Shown here: piece after piece, positions 25,861-33,028 of the stretch
Position numbering within the stretch: position 1 is the first letter of the stretch
Layout of the letters: every line of letters starts with the position of its first letter
Assembly: GCA_018661505.1 (NCBI GenBank)
Contig: JABJIE010000030.1
Span: 1-33,028, forward strand
Reading direction: 5' to 3'
From: Lentimicrobiaceae bacterium
GTDB lineage: Bacteria > Bacteroidota > Bacteroidia > Bacteroidales > F082
Length of the DNA: 33,028 nt
Program-made: the position numbers and the translations under genes
Notes under the pieces: model-generated
Seen by the model: only the letters and a program-made list of their open reading frames with translations
Told to the model about the DNA's origin: nothing
Databases searched by the model: none

Positions 25861-28455
25861 ATGAAATCTACTTTTAGTGTTTTCATGGTCTTTCTGTCCT
25901 TATACTTGTGTGGACAAATAACCGATGATTTTGATGATGGTGATTTTACTCAAAACCCACAGTGGATTGGAAATCATGAATTATTCAAAGTGAACAATTC
26001 CTATCAGCTACAATTAAACGATAACAAAGAAGGTAGCGCATACCTATCATGTGATAATTCGCCAAGTGAAGATATGGAATGGAGATGCTGGATAAAACTT
26101 TCATTTAGCCCATCCACAAATAATAATGCCAGATTTTATCTTTTTAGCAATGAGCAAAATCTATCACTCCCTCTCAATGGTTATTTTTTGCAGCTGGGGG
26201 AGTCGGGAAGTGATGATGCAATTGAGCTTTTCAGACAAGATGGTATAGATATTATTTCCGTGTGTAGAGGTCTAAATGGAACTATATCATCTTCATTTGA
26301 AATAAGAATAAAGGTAATGCGCAGCAAGTCTGGTATTTGGAAAGTATATTCCGATCCGCTAGGCGGAGAAGATTTCAAGCTGGAGGCCGAAGGCATAGAT
26401 ACGACACATTCAACCACTTCACACCTGGGAATTTATTGTAAGTATACTTCCAGTAATAGTACAAAAATGTATTTTGATGATGTGTATTCGGGGCTATATA
26501 TAATTGATGTTGATCCACCTATTCTGCAATATATAAGTGTGGAATCAGATAGTACATTATCCTTGATGTTTAATGAGAATATTAATCCAATTAGTGCATT
26601 AAATACCATAAATTACAATGTGGATAATGGCATTGGTAACCCCATTATTGCATATAGAAACGAAACTGACGGAACACAGGTAAGTTTGGTATTTGATACC
26701 CATTTTGAAAATGGGAAAGAATATGGAATCACAGTAACAGGAGTTGAAGACCTATCAGAAAACATAATGAATTCATCATATGAAAAATTCAGCTACTATA
26801 AGCCACAATTATTTGATATAGTTTTCAACGAAATAATGGCTGATCCTTCTCCCGTGGTGGGTTTGCCCGAATTCGAATACGTTGAATTGTACAATAGAAC
26901 TGGAGTAGATATTAACCTGTCTGGATGGGTTTTGAAAATGGGTGCCGCAGAAAAAGAATTTGATAACGCAATAATTTCAGCCAAGAATTACATGATAATT
27001 TCCAAGGAACATGATAATAATGACTTGATATCATATGGCAATTTTTATGGCTTTAATAGTTTTTCCATAACTAATTCTGGACAATCCATGGAGCTTATAA
27101 ATGATGGTGGAAGTATTATCTCACATGTGTCATTCACAGAAGATTGGTATCAAAACCCCCATAAGAATAATGGTGGTTGGTCAATTGAGCAAAAGAATCC
27201 AGAAAATATCTGTTCAGATATGGACAACTGGAAGGCGTCCGATAATTCAAGTGGCGGAACCCCGGGTAGCATAAACTCAAATACAGATAGTGCAATTCTA
27301 CTTCCTAGCATAAGTGTTCTTGAAGTTGTTGATAACAACACGCTCATAATATATTTCAATCAGATTATGGATGAAGAGTCTTTAATCATTAACGATGCAT
27401 ATAGAGTTATAGAGACCATATCCTATCCTCTATTCATTTATACATTTTATGATGAGCCAAATAAGGTGGAACTATATTTTGAAAATGAATTTCAGAAAGG
27501 TATTTCATACGATATCACAATATCTGCCTCCATAAAAAACTGTATTGGTATTTCCATGCTAAAGGATACAATAATCACATTTGGTATACCCCAGATCCCT
27601 GAAAAATATGATATTATTATAAATGAAATATTATTTAACCCTTTGGATAATGGAGAGGATTACGTGGAGTTGTATAATAGATCGGGTCAAATATTTGACT
27701 TGTCGGAAATTAGGTTTGGATATGTAAAGCACAGTCCGCCCAATCCTCCTGATACAAGCATATATAATATCTCCATTAATCAAAGGTTATTTCTTCCCAA
27801 AGAGTTTATTGTATTAACAACAACTCCCAAAGCAATTATCGATCAGTATTTACCTCCCAATACTAATACTTTTCTTAAAGTTAACCCCTTCGCTGCATTG
27901 AAGAATGATGAAGGACATATTTTCATAAAAACTGATGGTAACAGATTGGTCGACTCCTTTAGTTATTCGGAAAACCTTCAGTTTCCATTGCTTATATATT
28001 ATGATGGTGTAGCTCTTGAAAGGATTAATCCAAATGTGAACATAAGTAACAATACCAACTGGCACTCAGCAGCTGAAAGTGTTGGCTTTGGTACCCCTGG
28101 TTACTTAAACTCTCAGTATTATATTTATACTGATAACGAAAATGAAATAACAGTTGAGCCAAAAATATTTTCTCCGGATAACGATGGGTTTGAAGATGTT
28201 GTGAGTTTAAACTATAATTTTAAATCCCCTGGTTATATGATGTCAGTAGATATATTTAACTCCAGCGGATACCTAACACGAAAACTCATTAACAATGAAT
28301 ACCTTGGTACAGAAGGTAGCGTTAGTTGGGATGGAATAGACAATAATAACACAAAATCTGCTGTGGGCATTTATATTTTTTATGTCACCGTTTATGATAT
28401 TAATGGTTACATTAAAAAGTATAGAAAAACATGTGTTCTTGGAGCAAAATTATAA
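25861..28455 (+). CDS. Large secreted lamin-tail/Ig-like surface protein
   Basis: This is an 864-residue exported protein with a signal peptide of about 18 residues. In order: a concanavalin-like N-terminal region (about 22-215, starting DDFDDGDF), an Ig-like domain (about 218-312), a lamin-tail domain (about 317-475, FNEIMADPSP...EYVELYNRTG, closing GTPGSINS), a second Ig-like domain (about 482-577), a second lamin-tail domain (about 583-755, INEILFNPLDN...YVELYNRSG, closing GTPGYLNS), and a C-terminal FlgD-like Ig region (about 763-864) with FSPDNDGFEDVV and SWDGIDNNN. The Ig/lamin-tail pair is internally duplicated. Proteins of this layout in Bacteroidota are thought to be T9SS substrates, but the C-terminus here is not a standard type A signal. 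No enzymatic motif is seen. Confidence 0.82.
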   Translation: MKSTFSVFMVFLSLYLCGQITDDFDDGDFTQNPQWIGNHELFKVNNSYQLQLNDNKEGSAYLSCDNSPSEDMEWRCWIKLSFSPSTNNNARFYLFSNEQNLSLPLNGYFLQLGESGSDDAIELFRQDGIDIISVCRGLNGTISSSFEIRIKVMRSKSGIWKVYSDPLGGEDFKLEAEGIDTTHSTTSHLGIYCKYTSSNSTKMYFDDVYSGLYIIDVDPPILQYISVESDSTLSLMFNENINPISALNTINYNVDNGIGNPIIAYRNETDGTQVSLVFDTHFENGKEYGITVTGVEDLSENIMNSSYEKFSYYKPQLFDIVFNEIMADPSPVVGLPEFEYVELYNRTGVDINLSGWVLKMGAAEKEFDNAIISAKNYMIISKEHDNNDLISYGNFYGFNSFSITNSGQSMELINDGGSIISHVSFTEDWYQNPHKNNGGWSIEQKNPENICSDMDNWKASDNSSGGTPGSINSNTDSAILLPSISVLEVVDNNTLIIYFNQIMDEESLIINDAYRVIETISYPLFIYTFYDEPNKVELYFENEFQKGISYDITISASIKNCIGISMLKDTIITFGIPQIPEKYDIIINEILFNPLDNGEDYVELYNRSGQIFDLSEIRFGYVKHSPPNPPDTSIYNISINQRLFLPKEFIVLTTTPKAIIDQYLPPNTNTFLKVNPFAALKNDEGHIFIKTDGNRLVDSFSYSENLQFPLLIYYDGVALERINPNVNISNNTNWHSAAESVGFGTPGYLNSQYYIYTDNENEITVEPKIFSPDNDGFEDVVSLNYNFKSPGYMMSVDIFNSSGYLTRKLINNEYLGTEGSVSWDGIDNNNTKSAVGIYIFYVTVYDINGYIKKYRKTCVLGAKL

Positions 28456-28463
28456 GCTTATTA

Positions 28464-29636
28464 TCACATCAGCTTTTGCTGAACTTTCCACCATCGGTCT
28501 GGTAGTTCATGGTTTAAAGCTGTTTGATAGTCATCGTAAGAACAAGGCACATACTGGTGACGTTTATACTTTTGGCTTACGATGTCTTTTGAGCTAACTA
28601 TCATCCACCAACGATCTGTTTTTTTACTTTTCAAAAATGTCAGTTCTTCTTCAAAATTTTCTATCTGCACCTTAAATTTTACATAATTTTTACTGTCATT
28701 AGCAGGAAAATCATCTCTTCTGTTTGAAAACCCATCTAGAAAATACCACATCATTTGAGCATAAAGGTGCGCAGATGCTCCGTTGTCATCAAAGGAAGGA
28801 TTTAACTCGTAAAACCCTATACTGGTAAGCTTATCGCTCATGCCGGCATATCTACAAATACGACACATTTCTTCTCCTGTAAACCCATTCGGCATTGCCT
28901 TATCCATGGCAGGTGCTTCGGAATGTTTTATGCTACCAATGTCAATACTCAATATGTCAGCATCTCGAACCATTGGCTCAACCTCTTCCATATCAGCCTT
29001 TACATTTCCCAGCCGATTTGTATCAAAATAAAGGTTCTTCATAAGAACCAAAGAATCCTGATCAACAAAATAAGTTTGATATCCAATATTTGTATAATTA
29101 AACAAAAAATTTGGTTGATGCAGTATTATATGGCTTAGGTAAGAATTACTATTTAGTTCATGTTCATCATGGCCCAGATCAAACAGAGGATCAACAGCAG
29201 CAATGTTTATTATTCTTCCAATGTTTTCGTAGGCTAAATAGTTTGCATAAGTAAGGTCTTGGCCTCCCCCTATGATAAGAGAAACAACATTGTTCTTCAA
29301 TAACTCTGATACTACTTCCTTAAGAGCAAAGTAGGTGTCATCAACACGGTGACCCTTTTTAATATTTCCAACATCTACAATGTTGACATTATTCCAATGA
29401 GCAAATAATCCATAAAACCAGCTTCGTACTGAATCCGGGGCATTATCACATCCCTTATTTAAGGTAGCCCTATCATCGCCAACACCTATTATGGCAACAT
29501 TATATTGTTCAATATCTGGGAACCCAAGATCCTCTGTATATATTGTAATGGCTTCTGCGAGCCTGTACCTACCAGTACTATTCGACAACCTTAATTTTTC
29601 AATGCTTACGGGTTCAAGGTAAGTGCTTATATCCAT
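28464..29636 (-). CDS. Arginase-fold (formimidoylglutamase-like) protein with lost metal ligands
   Basis: This is a 390-residue protein of the ureohydrolase fold: GVGDDRATLNKGCDNAPDSVR at the start, GGGQDLTYA at 123-131, DPLFD at 149-153, SIDIGSIKHSEAPA at 230-243 and SIGFYELNPSFDD at 272-284. In active arginases and formimidoylglutamases the manganese ligands come from GGGH, DAHxD and DxDxxD. Here three of six ligands are changed: His to Gln126, His to Leu151 and Asp to Gly234. Manganese hydrolase activity is therefore doubtful despite the usual database name. The C-terminal 90 residues extend beyond the arginase core. I use ATG 29634-29636 rather than a TTG 18 bases upstream. It lies between topA and the lamin-tail gene. 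Confidence 0.85.
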   Translation of the reverse strand: MDISTYLEPVSIEKLRLSNSTGRYRLAEAITIYTEDLGFPDIEQYNVAIIGVGDDRATLNKGCDNAPDSVRSWFYGLFAHWNNVNIVDVGNIKKGHRVDDTYFALKEVVSELLKNNVVSLIIGGGQDLTYANYLAYENIGRIINIAAVDPLFDLGHDEHELNSNSYLSHIILHQPNFLFNYTNIGYQTYFVDQDSLVLMKNLYFDTNRLGNVKADMEEVEPMVRDADILSIDIGSIKHSEAPAMDKAMPNGFTGEEMCRICRYAGMSDKLTSIGFYELNPSFDDNGASAHLYAQMMWYFLDGFSNRRDDFPANDSKNYVKFKVQIENFEEELTFLKSKKTDRWWMIVSSKDIVSQKYKRHQYVPCSYDDYQTALNHELPDRWWKVQQKLM

Positions 29637-29662
29637 CCTCGACGTATATTTCAATCAAATCA

Positions 29663-29670
29663 CGAAGATA
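29663..29670 (-). promoter_or_regulatory. Possible -7 element for the arginase-fold gene
   Basis: The minus strand reads TATCTTCG, one mismatch from TAnnTTTG. Initiation near 29656 would leave a leader of about 20 bases to the ATG at 29636. No clear -33 element is seen. Confidence 0.35.
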
Positions 29671-29758
29671 AAAAATTTATTTGGGTGGCATTATTCATAT
29701 GAAAGATGAAAACCAATAAACATGAAAATGCAGTAACTTTTAAGTTAAAAACACAAAC

Positions 29759-29784
29759 AAAATAATCCATTCAATGATTATTTT
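29759..29784 (-). terminator. AT-rich hairpin at the topA stop codon
   Basis: AAAATAATC (29759-29767) and GATTATTTT (29776-29784) are a perfect 9-bp inverted repeat with an 8-base loop; the topA stop codon (29778-29780) lies in one arm. On the minus strand the sequence after the stem is T-rich. The stem has only one G-C pair, so termination strength is uncertain. Confidence 0.4.
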
Positions 29785-32093
29785 TTCTTTCTGGAAGATC
29801 TCTTTTTGGGCATATTCTTAGGATCTTCAGCTATTTTATAGCAATCCTCCAATGTAAGCTCTGAAGCTTCAGTTCCCTTGGGTAGTTTGTAATTCTGTTT
29901 ATCAATCACAAGGTAAGCTCCATACCTTCCGTTTAGAAGTTGGACTTTTTCATCCTCGGGGAATGATTTTATAATCTTCTCCCTATCTGCTTTTCTTTTT
30001 GCCTCAATAATCTCAATTGCCCTATCAAGAGTAATCGACGCTGGGTCGTCCTCTTTTTTTATGGACATGAAGCCTCCATTATGCTTTACATATGGTCCAA
30101 AACGACCTATTGCAACTGTAACTTCCTTGTCTTCATAGTTTCCAAGGTTACGAGGAAAGTCGAATAGTTTTAGTGTTTCTTCTAGTGTTATTGTTTCAAT
30201 ACTTTGGCCCTTTCTAAGTCCTGCAAACCTTGGTTTTTCTTCGGCATCAGTTTCTCCAATTTGTGCCATGGGACCAAAGCGGCCTATTTTTACAAAAATC
30301 TTTTTCCCCGAGGCGGGATCTATTCCCAGTAACCGCTCACCGCTGAATTTTCCAGATTGTTCCTGGGTGGTTTCTACCTTCTTGTGAAAAGGACCATAGA
30401 AATCCTTGATCATTTCATTCCATTCTTTTTTACCCTCTGCAATTTCATCGAATTCCTTTTCAACATCGGCAGTAAAATTATAATCCATTATCCTATCGAA
30501 ATGCTGATCTAGAAATTTGGTAACCAGAATACCTATATCCGTTGGAAATAGCTTTGATTTGTCTGAGCTAACATTGTCATAATGCACAGCAGAACTGATG
30601 TTATTATCCTTTAATGTAAGGCATGTGGCTTTTTGTTTTTCCGATTCACGTGTTTCCTTAACTATATATTCACGTTTTTGAATTGTTGATATGGTAGGAG
30701 CATAGGTTGAAGGACGGCCAATACCAAGTTCTTCCATCTTTTTAACAAGACTAGCTTCAGTGTACCTAGGTGCATGCTTTGTAAACCTTTCACGTGCCCT
30801 CATTTCCATTAGGGAAAGGGCATCACCAACATTCATGGCAGGAATTAGTCCTTGTTTTTCACCATTGTCGTCATCGGTTGATTCCAAATAAACCTTCAAA
30901 AAACCATCAAATTTGATTACCTCGCCGGTGGCTGTGAATTTTTTATCGGCGCCTGAAGATTTTATTGATACTATGGTTTTCTCTAATTTCGCTTCGCTCA
31001 TTTGTGACGCTATTGTTCGCTTCCAAATTAGGTCGTACAATCTTTTCTCATCATTGTTAGCATCCACAGAATGATTTGAAAGGTAAGTAGGCCTTATGGC
31101 TTCATGTGCTTCCTGAGCACCTTTTATTTTGCTGGCAAATTTTCTGGTTCTAACATATTCCTCACCATAGGATTTGGTTATTTCAGATGTAGCCATTCCA
31201 ATTGCAGTATTGGAAAGGTTAACGGAGTCGGTACGCATGTATGTAATCTTGCCAGATTCATAAAGACTTTGAGCAATGCGCATGGTGTTTGCCACTGAAA
31301 AACCAAGTTTACGTGAAGCTTCCTGCTGCAATGTAGATGTTGTAAATGGTGGAGCTGGTGATTTTTTTGCTGGTTTCTTTTCAATGGATTCAATACTAAA
31401 GTTGGCTCCAATATTATTCCTTAGGAAATCATGTGCCTGTTCTTCCTCCTTAAATTTTTCAGCATACTCTGCAGTGAAAATCTGGTTAGGTCCATCGGGA
31501 GCTAACTCGGCTACAATTCTAAATGCCGAAGTGCTTTTGTGATTTCTTATTTCATTTTCCCTTTCAACAATGAGTTTAACAGCCACAGACTGAACGCGAC
31601 CTGCAGACAATGATGGTTTTACCTTTCTCCAAAGTAAGGGAGATAATTCATAGCCCACAAGCCTGTCAAGCACGCGTCGTGCCTGCTGAGCAGAAACAAG
31701 ATTTTTATCGATTCCTCTTGGAGACTCTATGGCCTTTGTGATGGCTACCTTTGTTATCTCATGAAATACAATCCTTTTGGTATTATTATCATTTAAACCC
31801 AATGCTTTGTAAAGATGCCATGAAATCGCCTCTCCTTCACGATCCTCATCGGATGCTAGCCATACTGTATCAGCTGATTTAGCCATCTTTTTTAGTTCAC
31901 TTACTGTTTTCTTCTTATCAGGACTTATCTCAAACTTGGGTTCAAACTCATTGTCAACATCAACACTTAGTTTGGTTTTATTCAAATCCATAACGTGTCC
32001 GAAACTTGAGCGAACGGTAAAATCCTTCCCGAGAAAACCCTCAATTGTTTTTGCTTTCGCAGGTGACTCAACGATTACTAAATTCTTGGTCAT
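29778..32093 (-). CDS. topA: DNA topoisomerase I
   Basis: This is a 771-residue type IA topoisomerase that relaxes negative supercoils by single-strand passage. The Toprim domain shows LVIVESPAKAKTIEGFLG and ASDEDREGEAISWHL. The catalytic tyrosine is Tyr285 in TYMRTDSVNLS. In place of the Cys4 zinc fingers of the E. coli enzyme, the C-terminus has glycine-rich Toprim-Crpt repeats: KIGRFGPMAQIG, AIGRFGPYVKHN and LNGRYGAYLVID. It ends in a basic tail (PKKRSSRKKK). The start is ATG 32091-32093. A -7 element lies 56 bases upstream. Length is normal for the phylum. Confidence 0.97.
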   Translation of the reverse strand: MTKNLVIVESPAKAKTIEGFLGKDFTVRSSFGHVMDLNKTKLSVDVDNEFEPKFEISPDKKKTVSELKKMAKSADTVWLASDEDREGEAISWHLYKALGLNDNNTKRIVFHEITKVAITKAIESPRGIDKNLVSAQQARRVLDRLVGYELSPLLWRKVKPSLSAGRVQSVAVKLIVERENEIRNHKSTSAFRIVAELAPDGPNQIFTAEYAEKFKEEEQAHDFLRNNIGANFSIESIEKKPAKKSPAPPFTTSTLQQEASRKLGFSVANTMRIAQSLYESGKITYMRTDSVNLSNTAIGMATSEITKSYGEEYVRTRKFASKIKGAQEAHEAIRPTYLSNHSVDANNDEKRLYDLIWKRTIASQMSEAKLEKTIVSIKSSGADKKFTATGEVIKFDGFLKVYLESTDDDNGEKQGLIPAMNVGDALSLMEMRARERFTKHAPRYTEASLVKKMEELGIGRPSTYAPTISTIQKREYIVKETRESEKQKATCLTLKDNNISSAVHYDNVSSDKSKLFPTDIGILVTKFLDQHFDRIMDYNFTADVEKEFDEIAEGKKEWNEMIKDFYGPFHKKVETTQEQSGKFSGERLLGIDPASGKKIFVKIGRFGPMAQIGETDAEEKPRFAGLRKGQSIETITLEETLKLFDFPRNLGNYEDKEVTVAIGRFGPYVKHNGGFMSIKKEDDPASITLDRAIEIIEAKRKADREKIIKSFPEDEKVQLLNGRYGAYLVIDKQNYKLPKGTEASELTLEDCYKIAEDPKNMPKKRSSRKKK

Positions 32094-32148
32094 AATATTT
32101 CCATTTGTTAAAATCCGTAAATCCGGAATTTTTGAGAAATCGAGGGTG

Positions 32149-32156
32149 CAAAAGTA
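32149..32156 (-). promoter_or_regulatory. -7 promoter element for topA
   Basis: The minus strand reads TACTTTTG, an exact TAnnTTTG match, followed by CACCC. Initiation near 32142 gives a leader of about 49 bases. A TTG lies too close (11 bases) to serve as -33. Confidence 0.55.
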
Positions 32157-32514
32157 TATAAATCTTCCAAGACCTAAATTTTATACCTAACCTTTACATG
32201 CTTAATAATATGAATTTCAACTATTGCATGTGATAATAAAGGGGTCTTATCCTCATGTTTTCAGCTGATTAGCCTCTGATGATTATTTCCTAATTCAAAA
32301 TTTTACCTATAAATAACAATGTGTATCAAAGAATATTGTGTGTGGTTAATGGTTACTAAAGCAACATTTATAATCCTAATTCGTTTTCATTTATGATATT
32401 TATGGGCTTGGAACAAAAAATAGTAATTAAATAAAGAAATATACAGATGGAATTGGTGTAAAGATGTTATACAATCTTTTAATTCGTCTTATTTTTAGTT
32501 AGTTAAAAAAACAG

Positions 32515-32522
32515 TACTTTTG
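32515..32522 (+). promoter_or_regulatory. -7 promoter element for the polysaccharide export gene
   Basis: TACTTTTG is an exact TAnnTTTG match, followed by CAGCG. TTTTAG at 32493-32498 is a weak -33 candidate 16 bases upstream. Initiation near 32529 gives a leader of about 50 bases to the ATG at 32580. Confidence 0.6.
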
Positions 32523-32579
32523 CAGCGACCAAACCAAAAAAACTTATTAGTGAAACTTTTAATATTTAGAAATTTATTG

Positions 32580-33028
32580 ATGAAAACAAACCTTAAAAAA
32601 AACCTCAATTTATTTTTTTGGATTGGTTTAATTATTTTGATGAGCGTGTCTTGTATCCCTCAGAAGAAAATGGTGTACATGCAAGTTCAAAGTGAAACCG
32701 ATACCATTACCAAATTCCAAAACGAGCGAAAGATTGAATACAAAGTTCAACCCGGTGATAATCTTTACATTCGTGTTGTTACCCTGGATGAAAAAACTAC
32801 ACTATTGCTAAATCCTCTTTCCCCTGGCGGAACACAAAACATAGGTAATGATGCATCTGTTTATTTAAATAGCTATAATGTAAATGAAGAAGGTTACCTA
32901 GACTTTCCCATGATAGGTGAGGTAATGGTTCAAAATATGAGTGTGGAAGAGATAAAGAATGTAATTCAGGAGAAGCTTACAATATACCTAAATGAGTTTA
33001 TAGTTATTGTAAAGCTTGTTAACTTTAA
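32580..33028 (+). CDS. Polysaccharide export lipoprotein, Wza-like (3' end outside window)
   Basis: The frame is open from ATG 32580 to the window edge (149 codons plus two bases). It encodes a signal sequence with a hydrophobic core (WIGLIILMSV) and lipobox SVSC (Cys25). The segment RKIEYKVQPGDNLYIRVVTLD is the opening of the Poly_export (PF02563) domain, and YNVNEEGYLDFPMIGEVMVQNMSVEEIKNVIQEKL follows its usual pattern. Proteins of this family form the outer-membrane channel for capsule or exopolysaccharide. In Bacteroidota they commonly precede a Wzc-like tyrosine kinase/chain-length gene and glycosyltransferases, so a polysaccharide locus probably continues beyond the window. Confidence 0.88.
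   Translation, partial: MKTNLKKNLNLFFWIGLIILMSVSCIPQKKMVYMQVQSETDTITKFQNERKIEYKVQPGDNLYIRVVTLDEKTTLLLNPLSPGGTQNIGNDASVYLNSYNVNEEGYLDFPMIGEVMVQNMSVEEIKNVIQEKLTIYLNEFIVIVKLVNF

Larger units (their letters stand above)
32094..32579. other. Intergenic region with divergent promoters
   Basis: This 486-base stretch separates the divergent topA and polysaccharide-export genes. It holds a -7 element on each strand (32149-32156 minus, 32515-32522 plus). Between them, 32160-32510 is AT-rich; I see no convincing ORF, RNA gene, hairpin terminator or repeat in it. Its length leaves room for regulatory sites that cannot be named from the sequence. Confidence 0.6.

Noticed and set aside
26181-26417. Open frames opposite or in other frames of real genes, such as this one inside the lamin-tail gene and those inside ileS, topA and atpA
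   Set aside because: They lie fully within well-supported genes, have no promoter or family motif, and their composition follows from the coding strand.
28443-28480. Inverted repeat AGCAAAA/TTTTGCT enclosing the palindrome ATAAGCTTAT between the convergent lamin-tail and arginase-fold genes
   Set aside because: The 7-bp arms are 24 bases apart and no T tract follows on either strand, so a terminator or protein site is not supported.
28464-29636. A standard active arginase or formimidoylglutamase call
   Set aside because: Three manganese ligands are replaced, so a specific enzymatic name would overstate what the sequence shows.
32160-32510. Small RNA or small ORF in the long intergenic region
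   Set aside because: No hairpin with T tract, no frame with a credible start and composition, and no repeat was found there by eye.

Overview
The window looks like a chromosomal segment of a member of the Bacteroidota, probably from the Bacteroidales/Marinilabiliales side. The signs are AT-rich DNA, almost no Shine-Dalgarno sequences, repeated -7 promoter elements matching TAnnTTTG, many lipoproteins with short lipoboxes, a type IX secretion (T9SS) C-terminal domain, a eukaryote-like (type 2) isoleucyl-tRNA synthetase, a short AtpC, an AtpD insertion and an AtpB with a long His-rich periplasmic N-terminus. The order-level placement is inference. I see no tRNA, rRNA, CRISPR array, transposase, integrase or phage gene, so this is mostly core genome.

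Layout. 1-72: tail of an unidentified gene. 176-3204 (+): five tightly spaced exported proteins, namely two related CXXCH heme-binding proteins, an OB-fold protein, a YceI-family protein and a DUF5777-type outer-membrane barrel. 3219-4466 (-): U32 family protein (TrhP/YegQ-like). 4599-10429 (-): ileS, a zinc-finger-less TraR/DksA-like gene, lspA and an MFS transporter. 10573-11091 (-): an unrecognised protein. 11273-13030 (+): atpD-atpC, closed by a strong terminator. 13078-14526 (-): a TPR lipoprotein and an NTF2/SnoaL-like lipoprotein. 14798-19876 (+): atpB-E-F-H-A-G, closed by a terminator. 20017-20529 (+): ferritin. 20535-23506 (-): a secreted EEP-fold nuclease/phosphatase with a T9SS tail and a C69 dipeptidase. 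23742-25738 (-): ribF and asd. 25861-28455 (+): a large lamin-tail/Ig surface protein. 28464-29636 (-): an arginase-fold protein that has lost metal ligands. 29778-32093 (-): topA. 32580-33028 (+): the start of a Wza-like polysaccharide export lipoprotein cut by the window edge.

How the parts work together. The two atp blocks together encode the eight usual F1Fo subunits, but beta and epsilon are transcribed apart from the other six, with two opposite-strand lipoprotein genes between. The first five genes read as one envelope module, perhaps for redox or lipid-carrier chemistry. LspA would process the lipoproteins seen here.

I found no clearly new multi-gene system such as a defence or mobile island. 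The best candidates for a second look are the heme-protein/YceI/DUF5777 module with its cross-gene domain duplication, the degenerate ureohydrolase next to topA, the long hairpin between atpE and atpF, and the split ATP synthase locus.
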